NCBI RefSeq assembly: GCF_023073315.1
Contig: NZ_JADPJH010000011.1
Coordinates: forward strand, 403,703-467,702
Source of the DNA: Bradyrhizobium sp. 1
GTDB taxonomy: Bacteria; Pseudomonadota; Alphaproteobacteria; Rhizobiales; Xanthobacteraceae
DNA: 64,000 nt
Direction of reading: 5' to 3'
Shown here: positions 24,929 through 35,036 of the stretch, piece after piece
Layout of the letters: each line of letters opens with the position of its first letter
Position numbering within the stretch: position 1 is the first letter of the stretch
Notes under the pieces: model-generated
Database searches by the model: none
What the model was told of the DNA's origin: nothing
The model's input: the letters and a program-made list of their open reading frames with translations, nothing else
Made by a program: the position numbers and the translations under genes

Positions 24929-25858
24929 ATGAGCACGCTTCTCCTCTCCCACAAGGCCTGCCTCGACCACGTCACGCCGCCGGGGCATCCTGAAAGGCCC
25001 GACCGCCTGCGGGCGGTAGAGGAAGCGCTGTCGGTTGAGCGTTTTCAGTATCTGGTGCGCGACCAGGCGCCGGAAGGCGATCTCGATCTCGTGACGCTGT
25101 GCCACAACGAGCATTACGTCACTGAGCTGCGCCACATCGCGCCGACCAGCGGACAGGTCTATATCGACGGCGATACCTCGATGTCGCCGGGCACGTGGGA
25201 AGCGGTGATGCGCGGCGTCGGCGGCGCGGTGGCGGCAACCGAAGCGGTGATGAACGGCGAGCATCGCAATGCCTTCGTCGCGGTGCGCCCGCCCGGCCAT
25301 CATGCCGAGATCGGCAAGCCGATGGGCTTCTGCTTCTTCGACAACGTCGCGATCGCGGCACGCCACGCGCAGCGCAAATACGGCATCAAGCGCGCGGCGA
25401 TCGTCGATTTCGACGTCCATCACGGCAACGGCACGCAGGACATCTTCTGGTCGGACCCGACCGTGATGTACTGCTCGACGCATCAGATGCCGCTGTTTCC
25501 GGGCACCGGCGCGAAAGGCGAACGCGGCGACCACGACACTATCGTCAACGCGCCGCTGGCCTCCGAGGACGGCGGCCCCGAATTCCGTTCCGCGTTCGAG
25601 AATTTGATCCTGCCGCAACTCGAAAAATTCAGCCCCGAGCTTCTGATCATCTCCGCGGGCTTCGATGCGCATTACCGCGACCCGCTGGCCTCGCTGAATT
25701 TGCGCGCCGAGGACTATACCTGGGTCACACGCAAGCTGATGGACCTCGCCGACAAGTCCGCTGGTGGCCGCGTTGTGTCCGTGCTCGAAGGCGGCTATGA
25801 CCTGCAAGGATTGAAAGAATCTGTTACGGCGCATGTCGGCGCCCTGATGGGCGCCTGA
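24929..25858 (+). CDS. Histone-deacetylase-family protein (acetylpolyamine amidohydrolase type)
   Basis: The product has 309 residues from ATG 24929, preceded by a TGAGG element; an upstream in-frame ATG at 24884 lacks a ribosome site. Seen: RPPGHHAE (active-site His pair), VDFDVHHGNGTQDIF (zinc ligands Asp/His) and SAGFDAHYRDPLA (third zinc Asp). Known: bacterial members deacetylate polyamines or other small acetylated substrates. It is 75 bp upstream of xseB in the same direction, a conserved arrangement before dxs in this group. Confidence 0.92.
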   Translation: MSTLLLSHKACLDHVTPPGHPERPDRLRAVEEALSVERFQYLVRDQAPEGDLDLVTLCHNEHYVTELRHIAPTSGQVYIDGDTSMSPGTWEAVMRGVGGAVAATEAVMNGEHRNAFVAVRPPGHHAEIGKPMGFCFFDNVAIAARHAQRKYGIKRAAIVDFDVHHGNGTQDIFWSDPTVMYCSTHQMPLFPGTGAKGERGDHDTIVNAPLASEDGGPEFRSAFENLILPQLEKFSPELLIISAGFDAHYRDPLASLNLRAEDYTWVTRKLMDLADKSAGGRVVSVLEGGYDLQGLKESVTAHVGALMGA

Positions 25859-25932
25859 CGACGCCCGCCACATTAAGCCCGCAAAAACCGCCTTCTCTCC
25901 ACGGAATGCGAATCGGGCAATCGGAAACGGAT

Positions 25933-26184
25933 ATGGCCGAAAATACCCAAGTCGACGTTGGCAAGCTCACGTTCGAACGTGCGATCGAGGAACTCGAAAC
26001 GATCGTGAAGCGGCTCGAGGACGGCAAGGTGCCGCTCGAGGAATCCGTGACGATCTACGAGCGCGGCGAGGCGCTGAAGCGCCGCTGCGAGGAATTGCTG
26101 CGTCAGGCCGAGGCCCGCGTCGACAAGATCACCACCGATGCCAGCGGCCAGGCCACCGGCACCGCGCCGCTCGACGTCCAGTAA
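25933..26184 (+). CDS. xseB: Exodeoxyribonuclease VII small subunit
   Basis: The product has 83 residues from ATG 25933 (a longer frame begins at 25906). It shows the family pattern: FERAIEELETIVKRLEDGKVPLEES as a helix-helix core (quoted in part: LETIVKRLEDG), then YERGEALKRRCEELL. Known: several XseB copies bind XseA to form exonuclease VII. No xseA is in the window. Confidence 0.93.
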   Translation: MAENTQVDVGKLTFERAIEELETIVKRLEDGKVPLEESVTIYERGEALKRRCEELLRQAEARVDKITTDASGQATGTAPLDVQ

Positions 26185-26771
26185 GCGTCCGGTCAAAGCC
26201 GTCCGTCTCAAGCATCGGCCGCCTGCATTTTTTTCATGATCGCACGCCGCTGATCCCGCTCACAGGCCAAGTGGCCGGGCACGACGATCGTGGAACTCCC
26301 TCGCGAGGGCGTCTCGCCCACCCGAATCCGTCCAAAAAGGCCTTGCTCTCGCCCAAAATCCTGCCGAGGAACCGGGCAAGGCTGGAACCTGCGCTCCGGC
26401 ACCACGGTTAACCAATCTGGCCCGCTGGTTGCACCTGCATACCCGTAATCGGCCCGGCGGGTTGGCTTTGGCCCAAGCTTTGGTGTAAAGCTGCCCGGAG
26501 CGTGGCTTTTTGTTAGCCTTGCGTGGGCACCAATTACCAACGACAAGCGCTTCAAATTGCTGATGAAATTAGCTGGGACGGACGAAGCCGATCTAAGTGA
26601 CAGGGATCACAGAGACTGAACCGGAGCGCACTTAAGCTCACCTAAGCTTGAAGACGGGGCTTTGCCCCATGCAGGTGGCTCCGACGGTTTTAGGACTCGC
26701 GCTGCGCCGACATTGTGCAAACCCATCGCGCACCGGAACGATCTTCCGGCGCTGACAAATTGGAAATCGCT
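26185..26771. other. Long intergenic stretch before dxs
   Basis: About 590 bp with no gene I can support. One minus-strand open frame (26208-26555, 115 codons) has no ribosome site, no known domain and an unlikely composition, so it is not called. The dxs promoter probably lies in the last 200 bp. Confidence 0.5.
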
Positions 26772-28700
26772 GTGAACGAATACAGTAAAACGCCGCTTCT
26801 CGACACCATCCGGACGCCGGACGACCTGCGCAAGCTCAAGGTCGAGCAGGTTCGCCAGGTCGCCGACGAGCTGCGTCAGGAGACCATCGATGCCGTCTCG
26901 GTGACCGGCGGTCACTTCGGCGCGGGCCTCGGCGTGGTCGAACTCACCACCGCGATCCATTACGTCTTCGACACGCCGCGCGACCGGCTGATCTGGGACG
27001 TCGGCCATCAGGCCTACCCGCACAAGATCCTCACCGGCCGGCGCGACCGCATCCGCACGCTGCGCACCGGCGGCGGCCTGTCCGGCTTCACCAAGCGCAG
27101 CGAGAGCGATTACGATCCGTTCGGCGCCGCGCATTCCTCGACCTCGATCTCCGCCGGCCTCGGCATGGCGGTCGCACGCGACCTCGCCGGCGGCAAGAAC
27201 AACGTTATTGCAGTGATCGGTGACGGCGCGATGTCGGCAGGCATGGCCTATGAGGCCATGAACAATGCCGGCGCCATGAACTCGCGCCTGATCGTCATCC
27301 TCAACGACAACGACATGTCGATCGCCCCGCCGGTCGGCGCCATGAGCGCCTATCTGTCGCGCCTCTACTCGGGCAAGACCTATCGCACGCTGCGCGATGC
27401 GGCCAAGCAGATCAACAAGCGCCTGCCCAAGATCCTCGCCAACCGCGCCAACCGCGTCGAGGAGTATTCCCGCGGCTTCATGATGGACGGCGGCACGCTG
27501 TTCGAGGAGCTCGGCTTCTACTACGTCGGCCCGATCGACGGTCACAACCTCGACCATCTCCTGCCCGTGCTGAAAAACGTGCGCGACATGGAGACCGGCC
27601 CGATCCTGGTCCACGTCGTGACGCAGAAGGGGAAGGGCTACGGCCCGGCGGAAGCCTCCGCCGACAAGTACCATGCCGTCGTCAAGTTCGACGTCGCCAC
27701 CGGCACCCAGGCGAAAGCCAAGCCGAACGCACCGGCCTACCAGAACGTGTTCGGCCAGAGCCTCGTCAAGGAAGCCGAGAAGGACGACAAGATCGTCGCC
27801 ATCACCGCGGCGATGCCGTCCGGCACCGGCGTCGACATCTTCAACAAGGCCTTCCCGGACCGCACCTTCGACGTCGGCATCGCCGAGCAGCACGCGGTGA
27901 CCTTTGCCGCCGGTCTTGCGACCGAAGGCTACAAGCCGTTCTGCGCGATCTACTCGACGTTCCTGCAGCGCGGCTACGACCAGATCGTGCACGACGTCGC
28001 GATCCAGAACCTGCCCGTCCGCTTCGCCATCGACCGCGCCGGCCTCGTCGGCGCCGACGGCGCGACGCATGCCGGCTCGTTCGACAACGCCTATCTCGGC
28101 TGTTTACCGAACTTCGTGATCATGGCGGCGGCCGACGAAGCCGACATGGTGCACATGGTCGCGACCCAGGTCGCGATCAACGACCGCCCGAGCGCGCTGC
28201 GCTATCCGCGCGGCGAAGGCCGCGGCATCGAGATGCCCGACGTCGGCGTCCCGCTCGAGATCGGCAAGGGTCGCATGATCCGCCAAGGCAGCAAGATCGC
28301 CCTGCTCTCCTTCGGCACGCGCCTCGCCGAATGCGAGAAGGCGGCCGACGAACTCGCCGCCCACGGCCTCTCCACCTCGATTGCCGACGCGCGCTTCATG
28401 AAGCCGCTCGACACCGAGCTGGTGCTCAAGCTCGCCCGTGACCACGACGTCCTGATCACGGTCGAGGAAGGCTCGATCGGCGGTTTCGGCTCGCATGTCG
28501 CGCAGTACCTGACCGACCAGGGCGTGCTCGACACCGGCATGGTGCGCTTCCGCTCGCTGGTGCTGCCCGACGTGTTCCAGGACCACGACACGCCGAGCGC
28601 GATGTACGGCCGCGCCGGCCTCGACGCCAAGGGCATCGTCGCCAAGGTGTTCGAGGCGCTCGGCAAGGACGTCAAGACCGAGACGGTCAAGCTCGCTTAA
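26772..28700 (+). CDS. dxs: 1-deoxy-D-xylulose-5-phosphate synthase
   Basis: The product has 642 residues from a GTG at 26772 ([13 protein letters not shown]); the frame is open further upstream to 26715 but the family alignment begins here. Seen: the first transketolase domain with [14 protein letters not shown] [28 protein letters not shown] (thiamine diphosphate binding), the pyrimidine-binding domain with [13 protein letters not shown], and [14 protein letters not shown]. Known: it condenses pyruvate and glyceraldehyde 3-phosphate, the first step of the MEP isoprenoid route and a source for thiamine and pyridoxal. A palindrome follows at 28725. Confidence 0.97.
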   Translation: MNEYSKTPLLDTIRTPDDLRKLKVEQVRQVADELRQETIDAVSVTGGHFGAGLGVVELTTAIHYVFDTPRDRLIWDVGHQAYPHKILTGRRDRIRTLRTGGGLSGFTKRSESDYDPFGAAHSSTSISAGLGMAVARDLAGGKNNVIAVIGDGAMSAGMAYEAMNNAGAMNSRLIVILNDNDMSIAPPVGAMSAYLSRLYSGKTYRTLRDAAKQINKRLPKILANRANRVEEYSRGFMMDGGTLFEELGFYYVGPIDGHNLDHLLPVLKNVRDMETGPILVHVVTQKGKGYGPAEASADKYHAVVKFDVATGTQAKAKPNAPAYQNVFGQSLVKEAEKDDKIVAITAAMPSGTGVDIFNKAFPDRTFDVGIAEQHAVTFAAGLATEGYKPFCAIYSTFLQRGYDQIVHDVAIQNLPVRFAIDRAGLVGADGATHAGSFDNAYLGCLPNFVIMAAADEADMVHMVATQVAINDRPSALRYPRGEGRGIEMPDVGVPLEIGKGRMIRQGSKIALLSFGTRLAECEKAADELAAHGLSTSIADARFMKPLDTELVLKLARDHDVLITVEEGSIGGFGSHVAQYLTDQGVLDTGMVRFRSLVLPDVFQDHDTPSAMYGRAGLDAKGIVAKVFEALGKDVKTETVKLA

Positions 28701-28724
28701 TTGCCGAACGGATGCTGCCCCTTA

Positions 28725-28746
28725 CCTCTCCCGCTAGCGGGAGAGG
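28725..28746. terminator. Perfect 22-bp palindrome after dxs
   Basis: CCTCTCCCGCT and AGCGGGAGAGG form a perfect palindrome. It resembles the short CCTCTCCC repeat family seen elsewhere in the window and may act as a terminator or transcript stabiliser. Confidence 0.55.
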
Positions 28747-28803
28747 GAGCACAGCTTTCGCCGCGGTTCGCAGCTCGCCTGAATTTCTCCGAAGCAGTCA
28801 CCC

Positions 28804-29358
28804 ATGAAAATCTATCTGGCAGGTCCCGACGTGTTCCTGCCGGATGCGGTTGAGATCGGCCGCCAGAAGGCCGCGATCTGTGCCGCGCATGGCCTCGCCG
28901 GCCTTTATCCTCTCGACAACGCGATCGACCTCGCCGCTCCCGACGCCTCGCGGCAGATCTTTGCTGCCAACGAAGCCATGATGGACCAGGCCGACGCTAT
29001 CATCGCCAATCTCACGCCGTTCCGCGGCGCAGGCGCCGATCCCGGCACCGTCTACGAGCTCGGCTATATGGCCGGCTGCCGCAAGTTCTGCCTCGCCTAT
29101 TCCAACGACGGCGCCGTCTATGCCGACCGCGTCCGCCGCTTCACGGACGTGACGTCCGAGGGCGGGCGGCTGGTCGACGCGCAGGGGCTCACGGTCGAGG
29201 ATTTTAGCCTCGTCGACAATCTCATGATGATCCACGCGCTGGAGCTGCACGGCTGCCCATTGGTGACGCCGGCCACGACGCCAATCGACGTCTGGCACGA
29301 TCTCGCCGCGTTCGAGGCTTGCGTCCGGATGGCGGCCGCGCGATTGATCGCTACATAA
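28804..29358 (+). CDS. Nucleoside 2-deoxyribosyltransferase family protein
   Basis: The product has 184 residues. Seen: KIYLAGPDVFLPDA at the N-terminus (nucleotide-binding Gly-Pro loop), ANLTPFRGAGADPGTVYELGYM (shown in part: ADPGTVYELGYM, with the catalytic Glu), the standard signature. Known: enzymes of this family move or hydrolyse deoxyribose between nucleobases; relatives also hydrolyse nucleotides. It lies between dxs and tlyA in the same direction, but the 103-bp gap with a palindrome suggests its own promoter. Confidence 0.87.
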   Translation: MKIYLAGPDVFLPDAVEIGRQKAAICAAHGLAGLYPLDNAIDLAAPDASRQIFAANEAMMDQADAIIANLTPFRGAGADPGTVYELGYMAGCRKFCLAYSNDGAVYADRVRRFTDVTSEGGRLVDAQGLTVEDFSLVDNLMMIHALELHGCPLVTPATTPIDVWHDLAAFEACVRMAAARLIAT

Positions 29359-29383
29359 GCGCTAGTCCCTGTTGAGAGAAACG

Positions 29384-30118
29384 ATGCCCCCTGCCCGCAA
29401 GCGCGCGGATATATTGCTGGTCGAGCGCGGCCTGTTCGAGAGCCGGGCGCGGGCGCGCGCGGCCATCGAGGCCGGCCTCGTCACGGCCGACGACAGGCAG
29501 GTCGCAAAGCCGTCGGAGACGATCGCCGAGGACGCGGTGATCCAGGCCGAGCCGGCGCATCCTTACGTCTCGCGTGGCGGCGTCAAGCTCGCCGGCGCGC
29601 TGGAGCGCTATCCGATCGAGATCGAGGACCATGTCTGCCTCGATGTCGGCGCTTCCACCGGTGGCTTCACCGAAGTGCTGCTGGCGAACGGCGCGAGCCT
29701 GGTGTTCGCCATCGATGTCGGCACCAGCCAGTTGCACGCCTCGCTGCGCGGTCATCCCAAGATCATGTCGATGGAGGAAACCGACATCCGCGCCTATGAC
29801 GGCAAGCGGCTGCCGGCGCGGCCCGATGTCGTCGTCATCGATGTCAGCTTCATCTCGCTGAAGATCGTGCTGCCCGTGGCGCTGTCGCTGGCGGCAGCAC
29901 CCATGAGCCTGCTGGCGCTGATCAAGCCGCAATTCGAGGCCGATCGAAAGCACAACAAGAAGGGCATCATTCGCGACGCCGCCGTGCACAAGGAGATCTG
30001 CGAGGACATCGCGGCTTTCGCGACCTCGCTCGGCTGCACCGAGATCGAGGTGTTTCCCTCGCCGATTGCTGGCGGCGACGGCAACATCGAATTTTTCCTG
30101 GGCGCGCGCCGTGGTTGA
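29384..30118 (+). CDS. tlyA: TlyA-family rRNA methyltransferase (hemolysin-A type)
   Basis: The product has 244 residues from ATG 29384; a TTG at 29372 is possible but less likely. An N-terminal S4 RNA-binding domain ([20 protein letters not shown], quoted in part [11 protein letters not shown]) precedes a FtsJ-like methyltransferase domain with [10 protein letters not shown] (SAM site), [20 protein letters not shown] and IKPQFEAD. Known: TlyA makes 2'-O-methylcytidine in 16S and/or 23S rRNA and affects capreomycin sensitivity. It overlaps the next gene by 8 bp. Confidence 0.92.
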   Translation: MPPARKRADILLVERGLFESRARARAAIEAGLVTADDRQVAKPSETIAEDAVIQAEPAHPYVSRGGVKLAGALERYPIEIEDHVCLDVGASTGGFTEVLLANGASLVFAIDVGTSQLHASLRGHPKIMSMEETDIRAYDGKRLPARPDVVVIDVSFISLKIVLPVALSLAAAPMSLLALIKPQFEADRKHNKKGIIRDAAVHKEICEDIAAFATSLGCTEIEVFPSPIAGGDGNIEFFLGARRG

Positions 30119-31358
30119 GCGCGTCACGATCGATCATGTCGGCCATCGCGGCGATGGCGTATCGCTTGCTGCGGGCGATGCGATCTATGTGCCCTACACG
30201 CTTGGCGGCGAGACCGTCGAGGTTGATCGCGTCGCGGGCAACCATCCCGACCGCCGCAAGCTGCTCGCGGTGGACGTCGCAAGCCCGGAACGCGTCACAC
30301 CGTTCTGCCCGCATTTCGGCGTCTGCGGCGGCTGCGCGATCCAGCACTGGGCCGCAGAACCCTATCACGCGTGGAAGCGCGGCATCGTGGCCGAAGCGCT
30401 GGCGCAGGCCGGCATCGATTGCGAGGTTGCGCCGCTGGTCGATGCCCATGGCGCAGGGCGCAGGCGCGTCACGCTGCATGGCCGGTTCGGCACGCACGAC
30501 GTGCTCAAGGTCGGCTTCTCGGCGGCGGGCTCGCACGATGTCATTCCCATTCATCGCTGCCCGATCCTCGATCCCGCGCTCGAAGGTGCGCTCGATGCTG
30601 CCTGGGCGCTTGCCGAGCCGCTGACGTCGAAGATGCCGGTGACGAAGCCGCTGGACATCCAGGTCACCGCCACCGCCACCGGCCTCGATGTCGATGTGCG
30701 CGGCTCCGGCCCGCTGCCGACGCGGCTCGTCACCGCGCTGTCGCGCGTCGCCGAGCAGCATCGGCTGGCGCGGCTGACGCGGCACGGCGAACTGGTGCTG
30801 CAACGCCTGCCGCCGACGGTGCAGATGGGACGTGCCGAGGTGACGCTGCCGCCGGGCTCGTTCCTGCAGGCAACCGTCGCCGGCGAAGGGACGCTGTCCG
30901 CCCTCGTCGCCGAGCGCGTCGGCAAGGCCAAGGAGGTGCTCGACCTCTTCTGCGGCGTCGGGCCGTTCGCGCTACGGCTTGCCGAGAAGGCCCGTGTCAC
31001 CGCTTACGACAACGACGCCGGCGCAGTCGCGGCGCTGGCGAAAGCTGCACGCACGCCGGGGCTCAAGCCGATCAAGGCCGAACCGCGCGACCTGTTTCGT
31101 CGTCCGCTGGTGCCGCCGGAGCTGCGCGATTTCGATGCCGTGGTGTTCGATCCGCCGCGTCAGGGCGCGCAGGCACAAGCGCTGAAACTCGCGGCCAGCA
31201 AAGTGCCTGTGGTGGTCGCGGTGTCCTGCAACGTCGCGACATTCGCCCGCGATGCGCGGCTGCTGATCGACGGCGGGTACAAGATCGAGACCGTCGTGCC
31301 GGTCGACCAGTTCCGCCACACGCCGCATGTCGAGCTTGTCGCGAAGTTCACGCGCTAG
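30111..31358 (+). CDS. Class I SAM-dependent RNA methyltransferase (RlmD/TrmA family)
   Basis: The product has 415 residues from GTG 30111, overlapping tlyA by 8 bp. An N-terminal TRAM-like part ([12 protein letters not shown]), the iron-sulfur Cys set [10 protein letters not shown] (about residues 65-73), SAM-binding [12 protein letters not shown], and the catalytic end [10 protein letters not shown] followed by [11 protein letters not shown] are the signatures of uracil-5 methyltransferases. Known targets are U1939 or U747 in 23S rRNA, or U54 in tRNA; which one is not resolved here. Coupling with tlyA points to an RNA-modification operon. Confidence 0.92.
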   Translation: MVERVTIDHVGHRGDGVSLAAGDAIYVPYTLGGETVEVDRVAGNHPDRRKLLAVDVASPERVTPFCPHFGVCGGCAIQHWAAEPYHAWKRGIVAEALAQAGIDCEVAPLVDAHGAGRRRVTLHGRFGTHDVLKVGFSAAGSHDVIPIHRCPILDPALEGALDAAWALAEPLTSKMPVTKPLDIQVTATATGLDVDVRGSGPLPTRLVTALSRVAEQHRLARLTRHGELVLQRLPPTVQMGRAEVTLPPGSFLQATVAGEGTLSALVAERVGKAKEVLDLFCGVGPFALRLAEKARVTAYDNDAGAVAALAKAARTPGLKPIKAEPRDLFRRPLVPPELRDFDAVVFDPPRQGAQAQALKLAASKVPVVVAVSCNVATFARDARLLIDGGYKIETVVPVDQFRHTPHVELVAKFTR

Positions 31359-31368
31359 TCTCTTGTTT

Positions 31369-31417
31369 GAGCATGACCTCTTCGGGAAACCGCTGCACAC
31401 TTTCCCGGATCATGCTC
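31369..31417. repeat. GAGCATGATC-type palindrome, copy 1
   Basis: Read on the minus strand it begins GAGCATGATCCGGGAAAG and ends GAAGAGGTCATGCTC, forming a long imperfect hairpin. The same family occurs at 46003-46050. Its end overlaps the stop codon of the minus-strand gene at 31416. Confidence 0.88.
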
Positions 31418-32018
31418 AGCGCCGAAGGCCGCTCAGCGCCGGCGACTCGCCGGGCAGCATGTTCGATTTGATATCGCTGTCCATGCGGCCCGAGTCCTGC
31501 TGGGTGAATCCGGCACCGAACGACAGGCTGAGGTTGGACGTCGGCTTGAACTCGACACCTGCGAACGCGCCGTAGCCGGGCGCGGCGCCGGAGGTGAGCG
31601 GCGCGAGCGAACTGCCGATGCCGTCACCGTATTTCTGTGAGTTGAAACCGGCAAAAAACGAGACGGGCATCCCGCCCGCGGTCTTGGTGTTGTAACCGAA
31701 CTGCGTACTGTCATAAGAGAGCGCGCTGAAAATTCCAGCTGGCGCGGGCTGGCTGAGCCCGCTCAAACCAAGATTGCCGTGTTGGCTTCCGACAAAGAAG
31801 CCGGGACGAAAATCGTAGCCTCCATTGGCATCGCCGGCCCTGAAGCTTGGAAAATTACCGTAGCTGCCGGAGCTCTGGACGGCGCTTCCGCCAAAGCCGA
31901 AGGGCCCGCCCGGAACCCAATATTGCAGGGGCGAGACCTGCGCATGCGCCGGCGCTCCGCCGAGGCAGAGCAGCGCCAAGAGAGTTGCGAGACCGCAGAA
32001 ACGTGCAAGGTTGGGCAT
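31416..32018 (-). CDS. Small secreted glycine-rich protein, possibly outer membrane, unknown function
   Basis: The product has 200 residues from ATG 32018; the frame is open to 32366 but only this start places a signal peptide at the N-terminus (about 1-27, ending APAHAQ). The mature part is rich in Gly, Ser, Phe and Tyr with alternating polar/apolar stretches and the segment LSLSFGAGFTQQDSG, suggestive of a small beta-barrel or surface protein. No named family recognised. The gene is divergent from the methyltransferase at 32269. Confidence 0.7.
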   Translation of the reverse strand: MPNLARFCGLATLLALLCLGGAPAHAQVSPLQYWVPGGPFGFGGSAVQSSGSYGNFPSFRAGDANGGYDFRPGFFVGSQHGNLGLSGLSQPAPAGIFSALSYDSTQFGYNTKTAGGMPVSFFAGFNSQKYGDGIGSSLAPLTSGAAPGYGAFAGVEFKPTSNLSLSFGAGFTQQDSGRMDSDIKSNMLPGESPALSGLRR

Positions 32019-32268
32019 TCGGCTGACCGTCAAAAAAGCTCGTAAATTATACGCCGGGGATCGTGCGAATGCCAGCGACGCGATGGCTTTGACCGCGCCA
32101 TCCAGTTCCCCGATCACCTCTTCCTGACGCGTTGAACCTCCTCCGCGTCGGATTGACCCAATTACAGGACGCGCGAGCCCTCGCCTTGATCGCGAAGACC
32201 TGACGCAGTCCGGCAACGCGCAATTGCGCAGACCCTTGAAAATGCCCAACGTTAGTATGGAGGCTGTC

Positions 32269-33327
32269 ATGGAGGTCAATTCCGACAGGTTGAATGCCTT
32301 TATGGGCAAGATGGTCACCGAGCTCGGCGCGGCGATGAATGCGTCGCTGGTCCTGCTCGGGGACAAGCTCGGTCTCTACCGGGCCCTCGCCGCCAAGGGA
32401 CCGATGAGCTCTTCCGAGCTCGCAAGCGCCACCGGAACGAAGGAGCGTTACGTCCGCGAGTGGCTTGCGAGCCAGGCGGCGTCCGGTTACGTCGAATACG
32501 ACCCCGCTTCCGGAAATTTCTCGATGCTGCCGGAGCAGGCCATGGCGCTTGCCGACGAGGACAGCCCGGTCTTCCTCGGTGCGTTCGGCAATGTCATTGC
32601 CTCGACGTTTCTCGACGAGCCGAAGATCACGGACGCGTTCAAGTCCGGCAACGGCGTCGGCTGGAACCGGCGCAGCGAGTGCCTGTTCTGCGGCACCGCC
32701 CGCTTTTTCCGCACCGGCTACATGCACAATCTGGTGCAGGCGTGGCTGCCCGCGCTGGACGGCGTCGTGGACAAGCTGAAGCGTGGCGCCAAGGTCGCCG
32801 ACGTCGGCTGCGGGCACGGTGTCTCGACGCGGCTGATGGCAGAAGCTTTTCCGAACTCCCGCTTCTACGGCTTCGACTATCACGAGGGCTCGATCGAGGC
32901 CGCGCGAAAGGTGGCCATCGAGGCGAAGCTTTCCGATCGCGTCAGCTTCGCTGTTCATTCCGCCAAAACCTACCCGGCCGAGGGCTATGATCTCGTCTGC
33001 TTCTTCGATTGCCTGCACGACATGGGCGATCCCGTCGGTGCCATCAGCCACGTGCGCGAGAGCATGGCGAAGGACGGCACCTGCATGCTGGTCGAACCGT
33101 TCGCTGGCGACCGCCTCGAAGACAATCTCAACCCGGTCGGCCGGATCTATTATGCGGCATCGACCATGATCTGCACGCCGGCCTCGCTCGATCAGGAGGT
33201 TGGCCTGGCGCTTGGCGCGCAAGCCGGCGAGGCCAGGCTGCGCAAGGTTGCCAGCGAGGGCGGCTTGTCGCGCTTCCGCCGCGCGGCTGAAACGCCGTTC
33301 AACCTGATCCTGGAGGCACGGATCTGA
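32269..33327 (+). CDS. Winged-helix plus class I SAM-dependent methyltransferase
   Basis: The product has 352 residues from ATG 32269, chosen because GGAGG sits 5 nt upstream; in-frame ATGs at 32224, 32242 and 32257 are alternatives. An N-terminal winged-helix/dimerisation part (LGLYRALAAKGPMSSSELA) precedes the methyltransferase core with VADVGCGHGVSTRLM (SAM motif I), FYGFDYHEGS and FDCLHDMGDP. Known: this layout is shared by small-molecule O- or C-methyltransferases; the substrate is unknown. Confidence 0.88.
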   Translation: MEVNSDRLNAFMGKMVTELGAAMNASLVLLGDKLGLYRALAAKGPMSSSELASATGTKERYVREWLASQAASGYVEYDPASGNFSMLPEQAMALADEDSPVFLGAFGNVIASTFLDEPKITDAFKSGNGVGWNRRSECLFCGTARFFRTGYMHNLVQAWLPALDGVVDKLKRGAKVADVGCGHGVSTRLMAEAFPNSRFYGFDYHEGSIEAARKVAIEAKLSDRVSFAVHSAKTYPAEGYDLVCFFDCLHDMGDPVGAISHVRESMAKDGTCMLVEPFAGDRLEDNLNPVGRIYYAASTMICTPASLDQEVGLALGAQAGEARLRKVASEGGLSRFRRAAETPFNLILEARI

Positions 33328-33476
33328 CTTCCATCACGGCGGACGCGTGGAGGCGGCGTACGGCCATGCCGATGCCGCAGCCTCGCCCAGTGCCGACATC
33401 CTTGCCTCGCTCGCGCCACCACGTAAGCTGGCGATCGAGCAAGGCGGCGTGAGTCCGCCGGAATGGGAGGATGACG

Positions 33477-34118
33477 ATGCGATATGTGGGCCTGCTGCTG
33501 ATTGCGCTGTTCGCCGTGACGATCTCGGGGGCTGGCCGCGCAGCCGAGCCGACCCGCTTCACACCGCTGAAGCCGGACGAACTTACCCCACCGCAGAAGG
33601 AATGGGCGGATGCGATCGCGGTGCCGCCGCGCAACGCCAAATTCGTCAACCCGCCCTATCGCGCCTATATCCGCAATCCGGAGCTCGCCCCAAAGCTCTC
33701 GGCGATGTCGGACTATCTGCGCTGGAATTCGTCGCTGCCGGCGCGCCTCAGCGAATTCGCGATCCTGATCACGGCACGGCAATGGACGGCGCAATATGAA
33801 TGGTTTGCGCATTATCCGCTGGCGATGAAGGCCGGACTCGATCCGCAGGTCGCCAAGGATGTCGCGAGCGGCGTGCGGCCGCAGGCGATGAAGGATGACG
33901 AAGCCGCGCTCTATGATCTCGCGATGGCGCTCTATCGCGACAAGAAGGTGTCCGACGACATCTACCGCGCGGCGCAGCAAAAATTCGGCGAGCGCGGCAT
34001 CATGGATATCATCGGCCTGATCGGCTATTACGATCTGGTCTCGATGACGCTGATCACGATGCAGGCCGAGGCGCCGAACGACAGTGTGCCGCCGATGCCG
34101 CCACTGGCTAGCAAGTAG
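33477..34118 (+). CDS. Exported carboxymuconolactone decarboxylase (CMD) family protein
   Basis: The product has 213 residues from ATG 33477, with GGAGG 6 nt upstream (an ATG at 33471 touches that site and is less likely). A signal peptide (about 1-23, ending GRAAE) precedes an AhpD-like/CMD fold (ARLSEFAILITARQWTAQYEW; shown in part AILITARQW). The usual CxxC of active AhpD proteins is absent, here a tryptophan/threonine stretch instead, so peroxidase activity is unlikely. Exported CMD-like proteins are common in this group with unknown roles. Confidence 0.83.
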   Translation: MRYVGLLLIALFAVTISGAGRAAEPTRFTPLKPDELTPPQKEWADAIAVPPRNAKFVNPPYRAYIRNPELAPKLSAMSDYLRWNSSLPARLSEFAILITARQWTAQYEWFAHYPLAMKAGLDPQVAKDVASGVRPQAMKDDEAALYDLAMALYRDKKVSDDIYRAAQQKFGERGIMDIIGLIGYYDLVSMTLITMQAEAPNDSVPPMPPLASK

Positions 34119-34233
34119 CGGCAGCACACTTACTCTTTGTGTACCGTCACCCCCGCCCAATGGCGCAGCCATTGCCGCTGGAGGTGGCCGCTTCTTCAGC
34201 GGCCCTCGAAGGGCGACGGAATTAACAGCAGGC

Positions 34234-35017
34234 ATGGAGACCCCGGTGACATCCGACAACCCCGTCGCCTACGAACGCGCAGGCGATATCGCCCGCATCA
34301 CGCTGCGCCGTCCGCCGGTCAACGCGCTGAGCCTCGAGGTGATCCGCGCGGTGGTCGCGGCGCTGCGTCGTGCGGCTGAGGATTCGGAGGCGCGCGTTGT
34401 CGTGCTGGCGAGCGCAATTCCAAAACGCTTTTCGGCGGGCCTCGACCTCGACATCCTGCTCGGCAAATCCGGTGCCCAGATCCGCGAATTCCTCCAGGCG
34501 CTCTATATCGACCTCTAATGCCCAATACGGGCTCGGAAAACCGTCGATCGCCGCGGTCGGCGGCGCGGCCCGCGGCGGCGGCATGACCATGGCAGTGTCG
34601 TGCGACGTGGTGCTGGCGTCCGAGAGCGCGACGTTCGGCTATCCCGAGATCGACGTCGGCGTCATTCCCGCGATCCACTACGCCCATCTACCGCGCATCG
34701 TCGGGCGCCACCGCGCCTTCGAGCTGCTGTTCACCGGCCGGGTCTTCAGCGCCGTGGAGGCGCGCGAGCTCGGCGTGGTGAACCGCGTTGTCGCAGATGC
34801 AGAACTCGAAGCAGAGGGCGAGGGGCTCGCGGCGCAATTCGCCGCGAAATCGGCCGCGGTGCTGCGGATGGGCCGCGCCGCCTTCATGCGCCAGATCGAT
34901 CTCGACTATCGGCGCAGTATCGCCAGCGCAATGGACGATTTCTGCAACGTCGCGACCTCGGACGAGGCGCAGGAGGGGTTGAGAGCGTTCGTGGAGAAGC
35001 GGGCGCCGAACTGGTGA
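34234..35017 (+). pseudogene. Enoyl-CoA hydratase/isomerase family gene with a frameshift
   Basis: The first part, from ATG 34234, encodes a crotonase N-terminus (RRPPVNALSLEVI, KRFSAGLDLDILL) and stops at TAA 34516-34518. The rest of the same protein continues in the next frame from about 34517 (NAQYGLGKPSIAAV, ARGGGMTMAVSCD, GYPEIDVGVIPAI) to 35017. Joining them gives a normal length of about 260 residues. A one-base insertion or two-base loss near 34513-34518 explains it. This is either a real inactivating mutation or a sequencing error; no slippery run is present at the site, so programmed frameshifting is unlikely. Confidence 0.88.
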
Positions 35018-35036
35018 GGGATCTGCCCAGCCGCGC

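Noticed and set aside
26208..26555. Minus-strand 115-codon frame between xseB and dxs
   Set aside because: No ribosome site, no domain, odd composition. Could still be a lineage-specific gene but the sequence gives no support.
26601..26771. Possible thiamine riboswitch before dxs
   Set aside because: No CUGAGA-type or other conserved thi-box element is present in the leader.
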